Source of the DNA: Rahnella sp. AA
Lineage (GTDB): Bacteria; Pseudomonadota; Gammaproteobacteria; Enterobacterales; Enterobacteriaceae
DNA length: 64,000 nucleotides
NCBI RefSeq assembly: GCF_002834385.1
Contig: NZ_PITQ01000016.1
Location: 58,751-122,750, forward strand
Direction of reading: 5' to 3'
Position 1 is the stretch's first letter; every line of letters begins with the position of its first letter. The notes beneath the pieces were generated by a model, which was not told where the DNA came from, did not search any database, and worked only from the letters and a program-made list of their open reading frames with translations. Positions 29,506 through 40,775 of this stretch are shown here, in pieces. Both the position numbers and the translations under genes were made by a program.

Positions 29506-30126
29506 CTATTTTGCAAGACTTCGTAAAACCAGGCTGGTTATTGCCTGAACGCGTTCTTCTAACTGCTCAGGGGTTTTCTGTTCCAACAGTAATGGATGAG
29601 AGAACGGCGTTGTGACTGTGGTGATCGCCATGCAAACTTCATCCAGTGGTGTTTTTCTTTCAAACTCACCGGCTTCACGCCCATCAGTCACTACTTTTTC
29701 CACAATGCCATACATCACCGCCCGGTGGTTGAGGGTGGATTTCCATTGCTGAGCCGAGGCGATTGCGGCCAGATCATGTAGCTTTCGATCCTGAAAGAAG
29801 AGATCCAGACTACGTGTTAACAGCGTCTTAAAAATTGAACGCAGGCGCAGAGTTGCACTTTGATCGCTCCGGGCAATCAGCAGCAAAGCCTGATCAATCT
29901 GGCCAACACGCTGGGAACAGATTGCTTCACCAATCGCCTGTTTTGACTCAAAAAATTTATAAATATAAGCACTTGAAACACCAATTGATTTAGCCAGATC
30001 CGCCACAGACGTTTTGGCATAGCCATACAGACGGAAGTGCTCAAATGCCGCATCAATAATTTGTTCACGCCGTTCGTGTTCGGCTGGTCCACGCTGAGTT
30101 AACGCAACCGGAATTTCAGGCTTCAT
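29506..30126 (-). CDS. TetR/AcrR family transcriptional regulator
   Basis: 206 residues. The N-terminal helix-turn-helix is RREQIIDAAFEHFRLYGYAKTSVADLAKSIGVSSAYIYKFFESKQAIGEAI, followed by an all-helical ligand-binding domain (about residues 70-200). GGAGGAG six bases before ATG 30126 is a strong Shine-Dalgarno and fixes the start; the open frame upstream is non-coding. The ligand is unknown. Location upstream of the fabF paralogue and shared inverted repeats suggest it regulates both genes, probably sensing an acyl-CoA or fatty acid derivative (inference). Confidence 0.9.
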   Translation of the reverse strand: MKPEIPVALTQRGPAEHERREQIIDAAFEHFRLYGYAKTSVADLAKSIGVSSAYIYKFFESKQAIGEAICSQRVGQIDQALLLIARSDQSATLRLRSIFKTLLTRSLDLFFQDRKLHDLAAIASAQQWKSTLNHRAVMYGIVEKVVTDGREAGEFERKTPLDEVCMAITTVTTPFSHPLLLEQKTPEQLEERVQAITSLVLRSLAK

Positions 30127-30169
30127 ACACTCCTCCGGACAGATAAAACCATTGGGCTTTGCGTCTTTT

Positions 30170-30195
30170 AGTGACGATTTTAAATAATCGTAACT
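30170..30195. promoter_or_regulatory. candidate TetR operator in its own promoter region
   Basis: AGTGACGATT, TTAAAT, AATCGTAACT: nine of ten arm positions are symmetric. It begins 43 bases upstream of the regulator's start codon. This is typical of an autoregulatory TetR site. Confidence 0.55.
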
Positions 30196-30335
30196 TAAAA
30201 ATAGACACTTTTCATCTTTATGGAAGAAACACATCAGGAAGAAAAAGAACGAAGGATGAACAAACTGGCACGCGATATCTGTTTTTCTAATCTAAAATAA
30301 GCCAGAATCCTTACCAAGCCTTTTGCTTCTCCTGG

Positions 30336-30363
30336 TTGATGCATAATTCACATTAGATTTAAT
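30336..30363 (+). promoter_or_regulatory. candidate sigma-70 promoter of yicG
   Basis: TTGATG (30336-30341), 16 bases, TTTAAT (30358-30363), giving a leader of about 100 bases. The rest of the 344-base gap between the TetR gene and yicG (30127-30470) holds the operator at 30170 and only short unconvincing reading frames. Confidence 0.4.
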
Positions 30364-30470
30364 AATTCGAAAGGAGATGCAAAAGAAAAACTCAATCGAG
30401 AGTTTATGAAAAGCTCATTACTCTACGCGGCTCCCGCTTTCTCACTCACTGATTTGTCCGGCGAACATTC

Positions 30471-31088
30471 ATGTTACTCACAGTTCTTTATATTATTGGG
30501 ATCACCGCAGAAGCCATGACCGGTGCCCTGGCGGCCGGGCGTCGTAAAATGGACTCCTTTGGCGTCATTATTATCGCAGCGGCGACTGCCATTGGCGGTG
30601 GATCTGTTCGTGACATGTTGCTCGGGCACTATCCTTTAGGCTGGGTTAAGCATCCGGAATACATCGTGATTGTGGCCGTTGCCGCAATTATGACAACCTG
30701 GCTGGCACCGCTGATGCAACACCTTCGCCGGTTATTCCTCGTGCTCGATGCCGTAGGCCTGGTGGTGTTTTCAATCATCGGGACACAGGTCGCACTTGAT
30801 ATGGGCCACGGCGCCATCATCGCTTCAGTCTGTGCTGTGATTACCGGCGTTTTCGGCGGCGTACTGCGGGATATGATGTGTAATCAGATCCCGCTGGTTT
30901 TCCAGAAAGAAATCTATGCCGGTATTTCTTTCGCCTCTGCCTGGGTTTATATCGGCCTGCAGTATCTTGCATTGCCACACAATCTGGTGGTGATCATCAC
31001 CCTGCTTATCGGTTTTACCGCACGTCTTATCGCGCTGCGCTTTCGTCTCGGGCTGCCGGTTTTCAACTACCCGCACTCAGACCATTAA
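30471..31088 (+). CDS. yicG: trimeric intracellular cation channel (TRIC/UPF0126) family protein YicG
   Basis: A 205-residue inner-membrane protein with about seven membrane segments, equal in length to E. coli YicG. It has two repeated TRIC units: [39 protein letters not shown] and the second [25 protein letters not shown]. Structures of bacterial relatives form trimeric channels; the ion and role here are unproven. A hairpin in the 3' end of the convergent ligB gene may end its transcript. Confidence 0.93.
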   Translation: MLLTVLYIIGITAEAMTGALAAGRRKMDSFGVIIIAAATAIGGGSVRDMLLGHYPLGWVKHPEYIVIVAVAAIMTTWLAPLMQHLRRLFLVLDAVGLVVFSIIGTQVALDMGHGAIIASVCAVITGVFGGVLRDMMCNQIPLVFQKEIYAGISFASAWVYIGLQYLALPHNLVVIITLLIGFTARLIALRFRLGLPVFNYPHSDH

Positions 31089-31109
31089 ATTACCACCCGC
31101 ATTTATGGG

Positions 31110-32897
<1,788 letters not shown>

Positions 32898-33076
32898 TCA
32901 TGCGTTGCTGTAATACAAAGAAATTTTGGAATGCAGCGCGTAATTTCATAAAGAGGAGCTGTTTTATCGGGCTTAGTTACGATGAAATACGTCGGAACGC
33001 TGCACCGAATGCGGCGAGCGTGTATACTGTGCGAGAGATCACTCTTCGCATACTTCCTATCAACCCATTCAGTTGA

Positions 33077-33709
<633 letters not shown>

Positions 33710-33763
33710 AGTCACTTTCAGTATTATGCCCAGTCTTTCGTCACCCTGTGGAGTAGCACATAT

Positions 33764-34039
33764 ATGGCACGCGTAACTGTTCAAGACGCTGTTGAGAAAA
33801 TTGGTAACCGTTTTGACCTGGTGTTGGTGGCTGCTCGTCGCGCACGCCAGCTGCAATCTGGTGGTAAAGATCCACTGGTCGCTGAAGAAAACGATAAATT
33901 CACTGTTATTGCCCTGCGCGAAATCGAAGAAGGCCTGATCACGAATCAGATCCTTGATGTTCGTGACCGTCAGGAACAGCAAGAGCAGGAAGCCGCAGAG
34001 ATTCAGGCAGTGACTGCCATCGCTGAAGGTCGTCGTTAA
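33764..34039 (+). CDS. rpoZ: DNA-directed RNA polymerase subunit omega
   Basis: A 91-residue subunit binding the beta' C-terminus and forming part of a ppGpp site. [30 protein letters not shown] is the canonical N-terminus. It sits between gmk and spoT, 19 bases before spoT, linking ppGpp synthesis and polymerase in one operon. Confidence 0.98.
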   Translation: MARVTVQDAVEKIGNRFDLVLVAARRARQLQSGGKDPLVAEENDKFTVIALREIEEGLITNQILDVRDRQEQQEQEAAEIQAVTAIAEGRR

Positions 34040-34058
34040 TTAACGAAACGGATCTCAC

Positions 34059-36167
34059 TTGTATATCTTTGAAAGCCTGAATCAACTGATTCAAAAATAC
34101 CTGCCGGAGGAGCAAATTAAGCGCCTCGTGCAGGCTTACCTCGTGGCGCGGGACGCGCATGAGGGGCAGACACGCTCCAGCGGTGAGCCTTATATCACTC
34201 ACCCGGTGGCCGTGGCATGTATTTTGGCTGAAATGAGGCTCGATCATGAGACTCTGATGGCGGCGTTATTACACGACGTTATCGAAGACACGCCTGCAAC
34301 CTACCAGGATATGGAACAACTGTTCGGCAAAAGCGTTGCTGAACTGGTTGAAGGCGTTTCAAAGTTAGACAAGCTGAAATTCCGCGATAAGAAAGAAGCA
34401 CAGGCGGAAAACTTCCGCAAAATGGTCATGGCGATGGTGCAAGACATCCGCGTCATTTTGATCAAACTCGCTGACCGTACCCACAATATGCGCACACTGG
34501 GTTCTCTGCGCCCGGATAAACGTCGCCGCATCGCCCGCGAAACGCTGGAAATTTACAGCCCGCTGGCACACCGTTTGGGTATTCACCATCTGAAAACCGA
34601 GCTTGAAGAGCTGGGCTTCGAAGCACTCTATCCAAATCGTTATCGCGTCATCAAAGAAGTGGTGAAAGCCGCGCGTGGTAACCGTAAAGAGATGATCCAA
34701 AAAATCCTCTCTGAGATAGAAGGCCGTTTAACCGAAGCCGGTATTCAGTGCCGTGTGAGTGGTCGCGAAAAGCACCTGTATTCAATCTATTGCAAAATGC
34801 ACCTGAAAGAACAGCGTTTCCATTCCATTATGGATATCTACGCGTTCCGGGTAATCGTTAAAGAACTCGATACCTGTTATCGCGTGTTAGGCCAGGCGCA
34901 CAGCCTGTATAAACCGCGTCCGGGTCGGGTCAAAGATTACATCGCCATCCCCAAAGCCAACGGCTATCAATCTCTGCATACTTCTTTAATCGGGCCACAT
35001 GGTGTTCCGGTCGAAGTACAAATCCGTACCGAAGATATGGATCAGATGGCAGAGATGGGGGTTGCGGCACACTGGGCTTATAAAGAGAACAGTGAAACCA
35101 GCACGACGGCGCAGATTCGTGCGCAGCGCTGGTTGCAAAGCCTGCTCGAACTGCAACAGAGCGCAGGCAACTCATTTGAATTTATCGAGAGCGTGAAATC
35201 CGATCTGTTTCCGGACGAGATTTACGTCTTCACGCCGGAAGGCCGTATTGTCGAATTGCCTGCAGGTGCGACACCGGTCGACTTTGCGTACGCCGTGCAT
35301 ACCGATATCGGCCATGCCTGCGTCGGTGCGCGTGTTGATCGCCAGCCTTATCCGCTCTCGCAGCCGCTGACCAGCGGCCAGACAATCGAAATCATTACCG
35401 CGCCGGGCGCCCGTCCGAATGCGGCATGGCTCAACTTTGTCGTCAGCTCACGCGCTCGCGCCAAGATTCGTCAGATGCTCAAGAACCTGAAACGTGATGA
35501 TTCCGTTTCTCTCGGTCGACGTCTGCTGAACCATGCACTGGGTGCCGGTAAGAAACTGTCAGACATTCCGCCAGAAAATATCAAAAACGAACTCGACCGC
35601 ATGAAGCTCGCGGCGATGGACGATTTACTGGCTGAAATTGGTCTCGGCAACGCCATGAGCGTCGTCGTGGCTAAAAATCTGATGGGTGATCAGTCTTCGA
35701 TGGCAACATCGGGTACACGCAATCTGCCAATCAAGGGCGCAGACGGCGTGCTGATTACCTTCGCGAAATGCTGCCGCCCTATTCCGGGTGACCCGATTAT
35801 TGCTCACGTGAGCCCGGGTAAAGGACTGGTTATTCATCACGAATCCTGTCGTAACATTCGCGGTTATCAGAAAGAACCTGAGAAATTCATGGCCGTTGAC
35901 TGGGACGATCACCAGGAAACCGATCAGGAATTTATCGCGGAAATCAAAGTCGACATGTTCAACCATCAGGGCGCTCTGGCAAATCTGACCGCTGCGATTA
36001 ACGCCGCGCAGTCAAACATCCAGAGCCTGAGCACTGAAGAAAAAGACGGCCGCGTATACAGTGCCTTTATCCGCCTGACGACCCGCGACCGCGTTCATCT
36101 GGCGAATATCATGCGTAAAATTCGTATCATGCCGGACGTCATCAAAGTTACCCGCAACCGAAACTGA
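34059..36167 (+). CDS. spoT: bifunctional (p)ppGpp synthetase/hydrolase SpoT
   Basis: 702 residues, the same as E. coli. The HD hydrolase domain has His72-Asp73 in ALLHDVIEDT and the metal His in THPVAVA. The synthetase domain contains GREKHLYSIYCKM and KDYIAIPKANGYQSLHTS. A TGS domain (VFTPEGRIVELPAGATPVDFAY), a helical/zinc-finger region with CCRPIPGD, and a C-terminal ACT domain follow. It starts with TTG 34059; E. coli also uses a non-ATG start here. It hydrolyses ppGpp and synthesises it on carbon or fatty-acid starvation. Confidence 0.98.
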   Translation: MYIFESLNQLIQKYLPEEQIKRLVQAYLVARDAHEGQTRSSGEPYITHPVAVACILAEMRLDHETLMAALLHDVIEDTPATYQDMEQLFGKSVAELVEGVSKLDKLKFRDKKEAQAENFRKMVMAMVQDIRVILIKLADRTHNMRTLGSLRPDKRRRIARETLEIYSPLAHRLGIHHLKTELEELGFEALYPNRYRVIKEVVKAARGNRKEMIQKILSEIEGRLTEAGIQCRVSGREKHLYSIYCKMHLKEQRFHSIMDIYAFRVIVKELDTCYRVLGQAHSLYKPRPGRVKDYIAIPKANGYQSLHTSLIGPHGVPVEVQIRTEDMDQMAEMGVAAHWAYKENSETSTTAQIRAQRWLQSLLELQQSAGNSFEFIESVKSDLFPDEIYVFTPEGRIVELPAGATPVDFAYAVHTDIGHACVGARVDRQPYPLSQPLTSGQTIEIITAPGARPNAAWLNFVVSSRARAKIRQMLKNLKRDDSVSLGRRLLNHALGAGKKLSDIPPENIKNELDRMKLAAMDDLLAEIGLGNAMSVVVAKNLMGDQSSMATSGTRNLPIKGADGVLITFAKCCRPIPGDPIIAHVSPGKGLVIHHESCRNIRGYQKEPEKFMAVDWDDHQETDQEFIAEIKVDMFNHQGALANLTAAINAAQSNIQSLSTEEKDGRVYSAFIRLTTRDRVHLANIMRKIRIMPDVIKVTRNRN

Positions 36168-36172
36168 TTGTT

Positions 36173-36871
36173 ATGACCCCAGAACGTTATGCGCGCATCC
36201 GCGAAATGCTTGCGGCCCGACAGCCAGACCTGACGGTCTGCATGGAACAGGTGCATAAACCGCATAACGTTTCTGCTGTCATCCGGACCGCCGACGCCGT
36301 GGGTGTTCACCAAATCCACGCCGTCTGGCCAACGACCCGAATGAAGACGTTAGTGTCTTCCGCTGCGGGCAGTAACAGCTGGGTTCAGGTCAAAACGCAC
36401 AAAACTATTCAGGATGCCGTCGCCAAAATGAAGGCGCAAGGTATGCAAATTCTTGCGACCAACCTGTCTGAAAAAGCCGTCGATTTCCGCGCGATTGATT
36501 ACACCCGCCCGACCTGTATTTTGCTGGGGCAGGAAAAAACCGGTATTACGCCCGAAGCTCTCGCCCTTGCAGACAGCGATATCATTATTCCGATGATCGG
36601 GATGGTACAGTCGCTAAACGTGTCTGTGGCCTCCGCTTTAATCCTGTATGAAGCACAGCGCCAGCGTGAAAATGCCGGAATGTATACCCGAGAGAGCAGC
36701 GTTTTAAGCGAGAAAGAACAGCAGCGCCTGCTCTTTGAAGGTGGCTATCCGGTCTTATCGCATGTGGCGCAACGCAAAAAACTACCGCGCCCATTCATTG
36801 ATGAGACTGGCCAAATTATTGCTGATGACGAATGGTGGTCAGCGATGCAAATGACGGTGAAAAAAAGATGA
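36173..36871 (+). CDS. trmH: tRNA (guanosine(18)-2'-O)-methyltransferase
   Basis: A 232-residue SPOUT methyltransferase (E. coli TrmH/SpoU 229) methylating G18 ribose in tRNA. Motifs are NVSAVIRTADAVGVH, LLGQEKTGI and IPMIGMVQSLNVSVASALILYE, the trefoil-knot SAM site. It starts 5 bases after spoT and overlaps recG by four bases. Confidence 0.97.
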   Translation: MTPERYARIREMLAARQPDLTVCMEQVHKPHNVSAVIRTADAVGVHQIHAVWPTTRMKTLVSSAAGSNSWVQVKTHKTIQDAVAKMKAQGMQILATNLSEKAVDFRAIDYTRPTCILLGQEKTGITPEALALADSDIIIPMIGMVQSLNVSVASALILYEAQRQRENAGMYTRESSVLSEKEQQRLLFEGGYPVLSHVAQRKKLPRPFIDETGQIIADDEWWSAMQMTVKKR

Positions 36872-38949
36872 AAGGCCGCCTGCTCGACGCCATCCCGCTC
36901 ACGTCGCTCTCCGGCGTGGGAGCCAGTCAGGCAGATAAACTCGCTAAACTCGGTCTTGAAACTATTCAGGATCTGCTGCTCCACCTTCCCCTGCGTTACG
37001 AAGACCGCACCCGCCTGTACACTATCAATGATTTATTGCCGGGCATCTTTGCGACCGTAGAAGGTGAAGTGCTGCGAAGCGATATCAGTTTTGGCCGTCG
37101 CAGAATGCTGACCTGCCAGATAAGCGATGGCACAGGTTTGCTGACATTGCGCTTTTTCAATTTCAACGCCGCAATGAAAAATAGCCTGGCCGCTGGCCGC
37201 CGTGTGATGGCTTATGGCGAAATCAAACGCGGCACGCACGGCGCTGAAATCATTCATCCGGAATACCGTGTTCAGGGCGAAAACAGCGAAGTCGTTTTGC
37301 AGGAATCGCTGACGCCGGTTTATCCGACAACAGAAGGCATCCGTCAGGCCACACTGCGTAAACTGACCGATCAGGCGCTGGAATTACTCGATACCGTGCC
37401 CATCGCTGAACTGTTGCCGGAAGAACTGAGCCGTTCGTTAATTCCGCTTCCGCAGGCCCTGCATTTACTGCACCGGCCGCCACCAGATATTCAGCTGACC
37501 GATCTGGAGAAAGGACATCATCCGGCACAACGACGTCTGATTATGGAAGAGTTGCTGGCGCACAATCTCAGCATGCTGGCCGTTCGCGCTGGCACGCAAA
37601 GCTATAAAGCCATGCCGCTTCATCATGACGATAGTCTGAAAAATCAGTTCCTGGCCTCTTTGCCGTTCAGCCCGACTGGCGCACAACAGCGCGTGGTCGC
37701 TGAAATCGAACAGGATTTAGCAAAAAGCTATCCGATGATGCGTCTGGTTCAGGGCGACGTAGGTTCAGGTAAAACGCTGGTGGCGGCACTTGCCGCGCTT
37801 TGTGCGATTGCACAGGGGCAGCAGGTCGGGCTGATGGCACCCACAGAATTACTCGCCGAGCAGCACGCCAACAATTTCCGTCAGTGGTTCGAACCGCTTG
37901 GAATTCAGGTCGGATGGCTGGCCGGGAAACAAAAAGGCAAAGCCAGACAGGCGCAGCAAGATGCGATTGCCAGCGGTCAGGTTTCGATGGTCGTCGGGAC
38001 TCACGCGATATTTCAGGAACAGGTTCTGTTCTCTTCGTTATCTCTGGTGATCATCGATGAACAGCACCGCTTTGGCGTTCATCAGCGGCTGGCGTTGTGG
38101 GAAAAAGGTCTGCAACAAGGCTTCCATCCGCATCAGCTGATCATGACTGCCACGCCAATCCCGCGAACGCTGGCAATGACTGCTTATGCCGATCTGGATA
38201 CGTCAGTTATCGACGAACTTCCGCCCGGCAGAACGCCGGTAACAACCGTTGCGATCCCTGATACTCGCCGCAGCGATATCATCAGCCGCGTGAAAAGTGC
38301 CTGTGAGCAGGAAAACCGCCAGGCTTACTGGGTTTGTACGCTGATTGAAGAATCAGAAATGCTGGAAGCTCAGGCGGCGGAAGCCACCTGGGAAGGACTG
38401 AAAGAAGCGCTGCCTGCGCTCAATATCGGGCTGGTTCATGGCCGGATGAAAGCGCAGGAAAAACAAGCCGTCATGCAGGCGTTCAAACAGGGCGAAGTGC
38501 AGCTTCTGGTGGCAACAACCGTAATCGAAGTGGGCGTCGATGTGCCCAACGCCAGCCTGATGATCATCGAAAACCCGGAACGCCTCGGGCTGGCGCAGTT
38601 ACATCAGCTGCGTGGCCGCGTCGGGCGTGGTGCCGTCGCTTCTCACTGCGTATTGTTGTACAAAACGCCACTGAGCAAAACGGCGCAGAAGCGCTTGCAG
38701 GTTTTACGCGACAGCAACGATGGTTTTGTTATTGCCCAACAGGATTTAGAAATCCGCGGGCCGGGTGAATTACTGGGCACACGCCAGACCGGCAGCGCCG
38801 AGTTTAAAGTGGCTGACTTGCTGCGCGATCAGGCCATGATCCCCGATGTACAGCGCATAGCCCGGTATCTCCAGCAGCAATTCCCCGATCACGCCAAAGC
38901 ACTGATTGAGCGCTGGCTACCAGAAAGAGTGCGTTATACCAACGCATAA
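36868..38949 (+). CDS. recG: ATP-dependent DNA helicase RecG
   Basis: 693 residues, E. coli length. The N-terminal wedge/OB domain has TCQISDGTGLLTLRFFNF. Walker A is QGDVGSGKT, DEQH box VIIDEQHRFG, TATPIPRT motif III and QLRGRVGRG motif VI follow. RecG reverses stalled forks and branch-migrates Holliday junctions. ATG 36868 overlaps the trmH stop (ATGA). A 9-bp CCAAAACAT/ATGTTTTGG dyad at 38979-39007 lies after its stop, without a T run. Confidence 0.98.
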   Translation: MKGRLLDAIPLTSLSGVGASQADKLAKLGLETIQDLLLHLPLRYEDRTRLYTINDLLPGIFATVEGEVLRSDISFGRRRMLTCQISDGTGLLTLRFFNFNAAMKNSLAAGRRVMAYGEIKRGTHGAEIIHPEYRVQGENSEVVLQESLTPVYPTTEGIRQATLRKLTDQALELLDTVPIAELLPEELSRSLIPLPQALHLLHRPPPDIQLTDLEKGHHPAQRRLIMEELLAHNLSMLAVRAGTQSYKAMPLHHDDSLKNQFLASLPFSPTGAQQRVVAEIEQDLAKSYPMMRLVQGDVGSGKTLVAALAALCAIAQGQQVGLMAPTELLAEQHANNFRQWFEPLGIQVGWLAGKQKGKARQAQQDAIASGQVSMVVGTHAIFQEQVLFSSLSLVIIDEQHRFGVHQRLALWEKGLQQGFHPHQLIMTATPIPRTLAMTAYADLDTSVIDELPPGRTPVTTVAIPDTRRSDIISRVKSACEQENRQAYWVCTLIEESEMLEAQAAEATWEGLKEALPALNIGLVHGRMKAQEKQAVMQAFKQGEVQLLVATTVIEVGVDVPNASLMIIENPERLGLAQLHQLRGRVGRGAVASHCVLLYKTPLSKTAQKRLQVLRDSNDGFVIAQQDLEIRGPGELLGTRQTGSAEFKVADLLRDQAMIPDVQRIARYLQQQFPDHAKALIERWLPERVRYTNA

Positions 38950-39185
38950 CTTTTAGTCTTCCTTCCCTCTCTGAAACACCAAAACATTATTAAAAATGAT
39001 GTTTTGGCTTCGATGCATTTACCCCACTTTTACTCATTTTAGCCTCAAAACCATTAAGTCCTCTGGTTATTTGATGACCTTCACAGACTCAGGCCAAGCA
39101 GGTAACCGGTTTCACATCACACCACTACACTGATGATAATTAAGGTAACCCTGTCAGATCCCTTTACCATAAGGCCAATATCATC

Positions 39186-40511
39186 ATGAGTATCAGCCAA
39201 TCCCTCTTTGATTTTATAGAACAGAAAATCAGCCCGTTTGCGGCCCGGTTATCTTCTCAGCGCCATGTCATGGCGGTGCGTGACGGGTTTATTTCAGCAA
39301 TGCCGTTTATGATTGTCGGTTCCTTTCTGCTGGTTTTCGTACACCCACCTTTCTCACCAGAATCCTCATGGGGATTTGCCCGAAGCTGGCTGGAATTGTC
39401 GGCAAAATATGAAGTGCAGATTCTGACGCCGTTTAATATGACGATGGGGATTATGTCGATCTACATCGCCGCGGCCATTGCCTACAATCTGGCACGAAGC
39501 TACAAGCTTGACCCGTTTATGACCGCGATGCTGTCGCTGATGTCTTTTCTGCTGGTGGCAGCGCCTCAGATTGATGAAAAGATGTCGACAACCGCGTTGG
39601 GTGGCGTAGGGATTTTCACCGCCATTCTGGTGGCGATTTATGTAACAGAGCTGACCCGACTGCTGAAAAAATACAATATTGGCATACGGCTGCCAGAACA
39701 GGTTCCCTCCAACATTAAGCATTCATTCGATCTGCTGATCCCGATTATTGCCGTTGTGATTACGCTGTTCCCGCTGAGTTTACTGGTGCAGTCGGGCTTC
39801 GACATGTTGTTACCGCAGGCGATAATGGCACTCTTCGAGCCGTTGATTTCCGCCGCAGATTCCCTGCCCGCCGTACTTGTGGCGGTGCTGATTTGCCATC
39901 TGCTGTGGTTCGCAGGTATTCATGGCTCGGCTATCGTTTCGGGGATGTTGCAGGCTTTCTGGTTGACCAATCTGGGGTTAAACCAAACTGATCTCGCCGC
40001 AGGTTTGCCGATGACACACATCATGACCGAAGCATTCTGGAACTTTCTGATCGTGATCGGCGGGTCCGGTGCCACCATCGGGCTGGTCTTGCTGTTTTGC
40101 CGCAGTGAATCGGCACATCTGCGCACCATGGGAAAACTCAGCCTGGTGCCGAGTTGTTTTAACATCAATGAGCCGGTGATTTTTGGTACGCCGATCGTCA
40201 TGAACCCGGTCTTTTTCATTCCGTTCCTTCTTGCACCAATGGTTAACGCCGTGATCGCCTACTGCGCTGTCTCGACTAATCTTCTCCCGCATATGATTTC
40301 ACTGGTTCCCTGGACATCTCCGGCACCGATTGGGGCAGCATGGGCGATGGGCTGGGATTTCAAAGTCTCGATTCTGGTGATCATGCTGATGCTGCTTTCG
40401 ATGGTGATTTACTATCCGTTCTTCAAGGTTTACGAGAAGCAGTTGCTGACGCAGGAAAAGGCAGAGGAAGCTGAAGCGGTATTTACGGAAAAAGCAGACG
40501 CCACTCAGTAA
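39186..40511 (+). CDS. PTS sugar transporter subunit IIC (cellobiose/lichenan family)
   Basis: A 441-residue polytopic membrane permease of the glucose-like lactose/cellobiose EIIC superfamily: MSISQSLFDFIEQKISPFAARLSSQRHVMAVRDGFISAMPFMIVGSFLL-type start, WFAGIHGSAIVSGM, FNINEPVIFGTPIVMNPVFFIPF, ending near residue 415. About ten membrane segments. No IIA, IIB, phospho-glycosidase or regulator gene is adjacent, so it must borrow partners or be non-PTS. It occupies the place of gltS between recG and xanP in E. coli. The substrate is not identifiable beyond the beta-glucoside-type family. Confidence 0.88.
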   Translation: MSISQSLFDFIEQKISPFAARLSSQRHVMAVRDGFISAMPFMIVGSFLLVFVHPPFSPESSWGFARSWLELSAKYEVQILTPFNMTMGIMSIYIAAAIAYNLARSYKLDPFMTAMLSLMSFLLVAAPQIDEKMSTTALGGVGIFTAILVAIYVTELTRLLKKYNIGIRLPEQVPSNIKHSFDLLIPIIAVVITLFPLSLLVQSGFDMLLPQAIMALFEPLISAADSLPAVLVAVLICHLLWFAGIHGSAIVSGMLQAFWLTNLGLNQTDLAAGLPMTHIMTEAFWNFLIVIGGSGATIGLVLLFCRSESAHLRTMGKLSLVPSCFNINEPVIFGTPIVMNPVFFIPFLLAPMVNAVIAYCAVSTNLLPHMISLVPWTSPAPIGAAWAMGWDFKVSILVIMLMLLSMVIYYPFFKVYEKQLLTQEKAEEAEAVFTEKADATQ

Positions 40512-40539
40512 GCGGTAAGTGAATAAACAGAAAGCGTAG

Positions 40540-40578
40540 AACAGGCGCCGGGTCCCTCATTCCGGCGCCTGTTTTTTT
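40540..40578 (+). terminator. terminator of the PTS EIIC gene
   Basis: Perfect 12-bp stem AACAGGCGCCGG/CCGGCGCCTGTT (40540-40551, 40562-40573) followed by a seven-T run. Confidence 0.9.
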
Positions 40579-40705
40579 CATATGTCCGCCGGAATTACCC
40601 GATTTTTGCCAAAAACTGAATAACACTGCCGTAGAAAAAACCTCAGCCGGGCAAACAGTTCATAAAAGATTTTTTAACGAAGATTTCACAGTTGAAATTG
40701 TCGTT

Positions 40706-40719
40706 AGCAAACGTTTGCT
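40706..40719 (+). promoter_or_regulatory. PurR operator upstream of xanP
   Basis: AGCAAACGTTTGCT is a perfect 14-bp palindrome holding the PurR core GCAAACGTTTGC (consensus ACGCAAACGTTTNCNT). It lies 56 bases before the xanP start, at promoter distance, next to TTGAAA (40692-40697). Confidence 0.75.
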
Positions 40720-40775
40720 TTTGTCGCGCATTTCAATAAAAATGCCCGCTTTGCCGCTTATTGGAATGCCATAAC

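Noticed and set aside
30372..30520. Short frames before yicG (a 10-codon peptide after AAAGGAG and a 37-codon frame from about 30406)
   Set aside because: Shine-Dalgarno spacing is wrong for the first, and the second has no supporting features; a leader peptide cannot be shown.
38979..39007. CCAAAACAT/ATGTTTTGG dyad after recG as a rho-independent terminator
   Set aside because: No T run follows on either strand at the right place; its role stays open.
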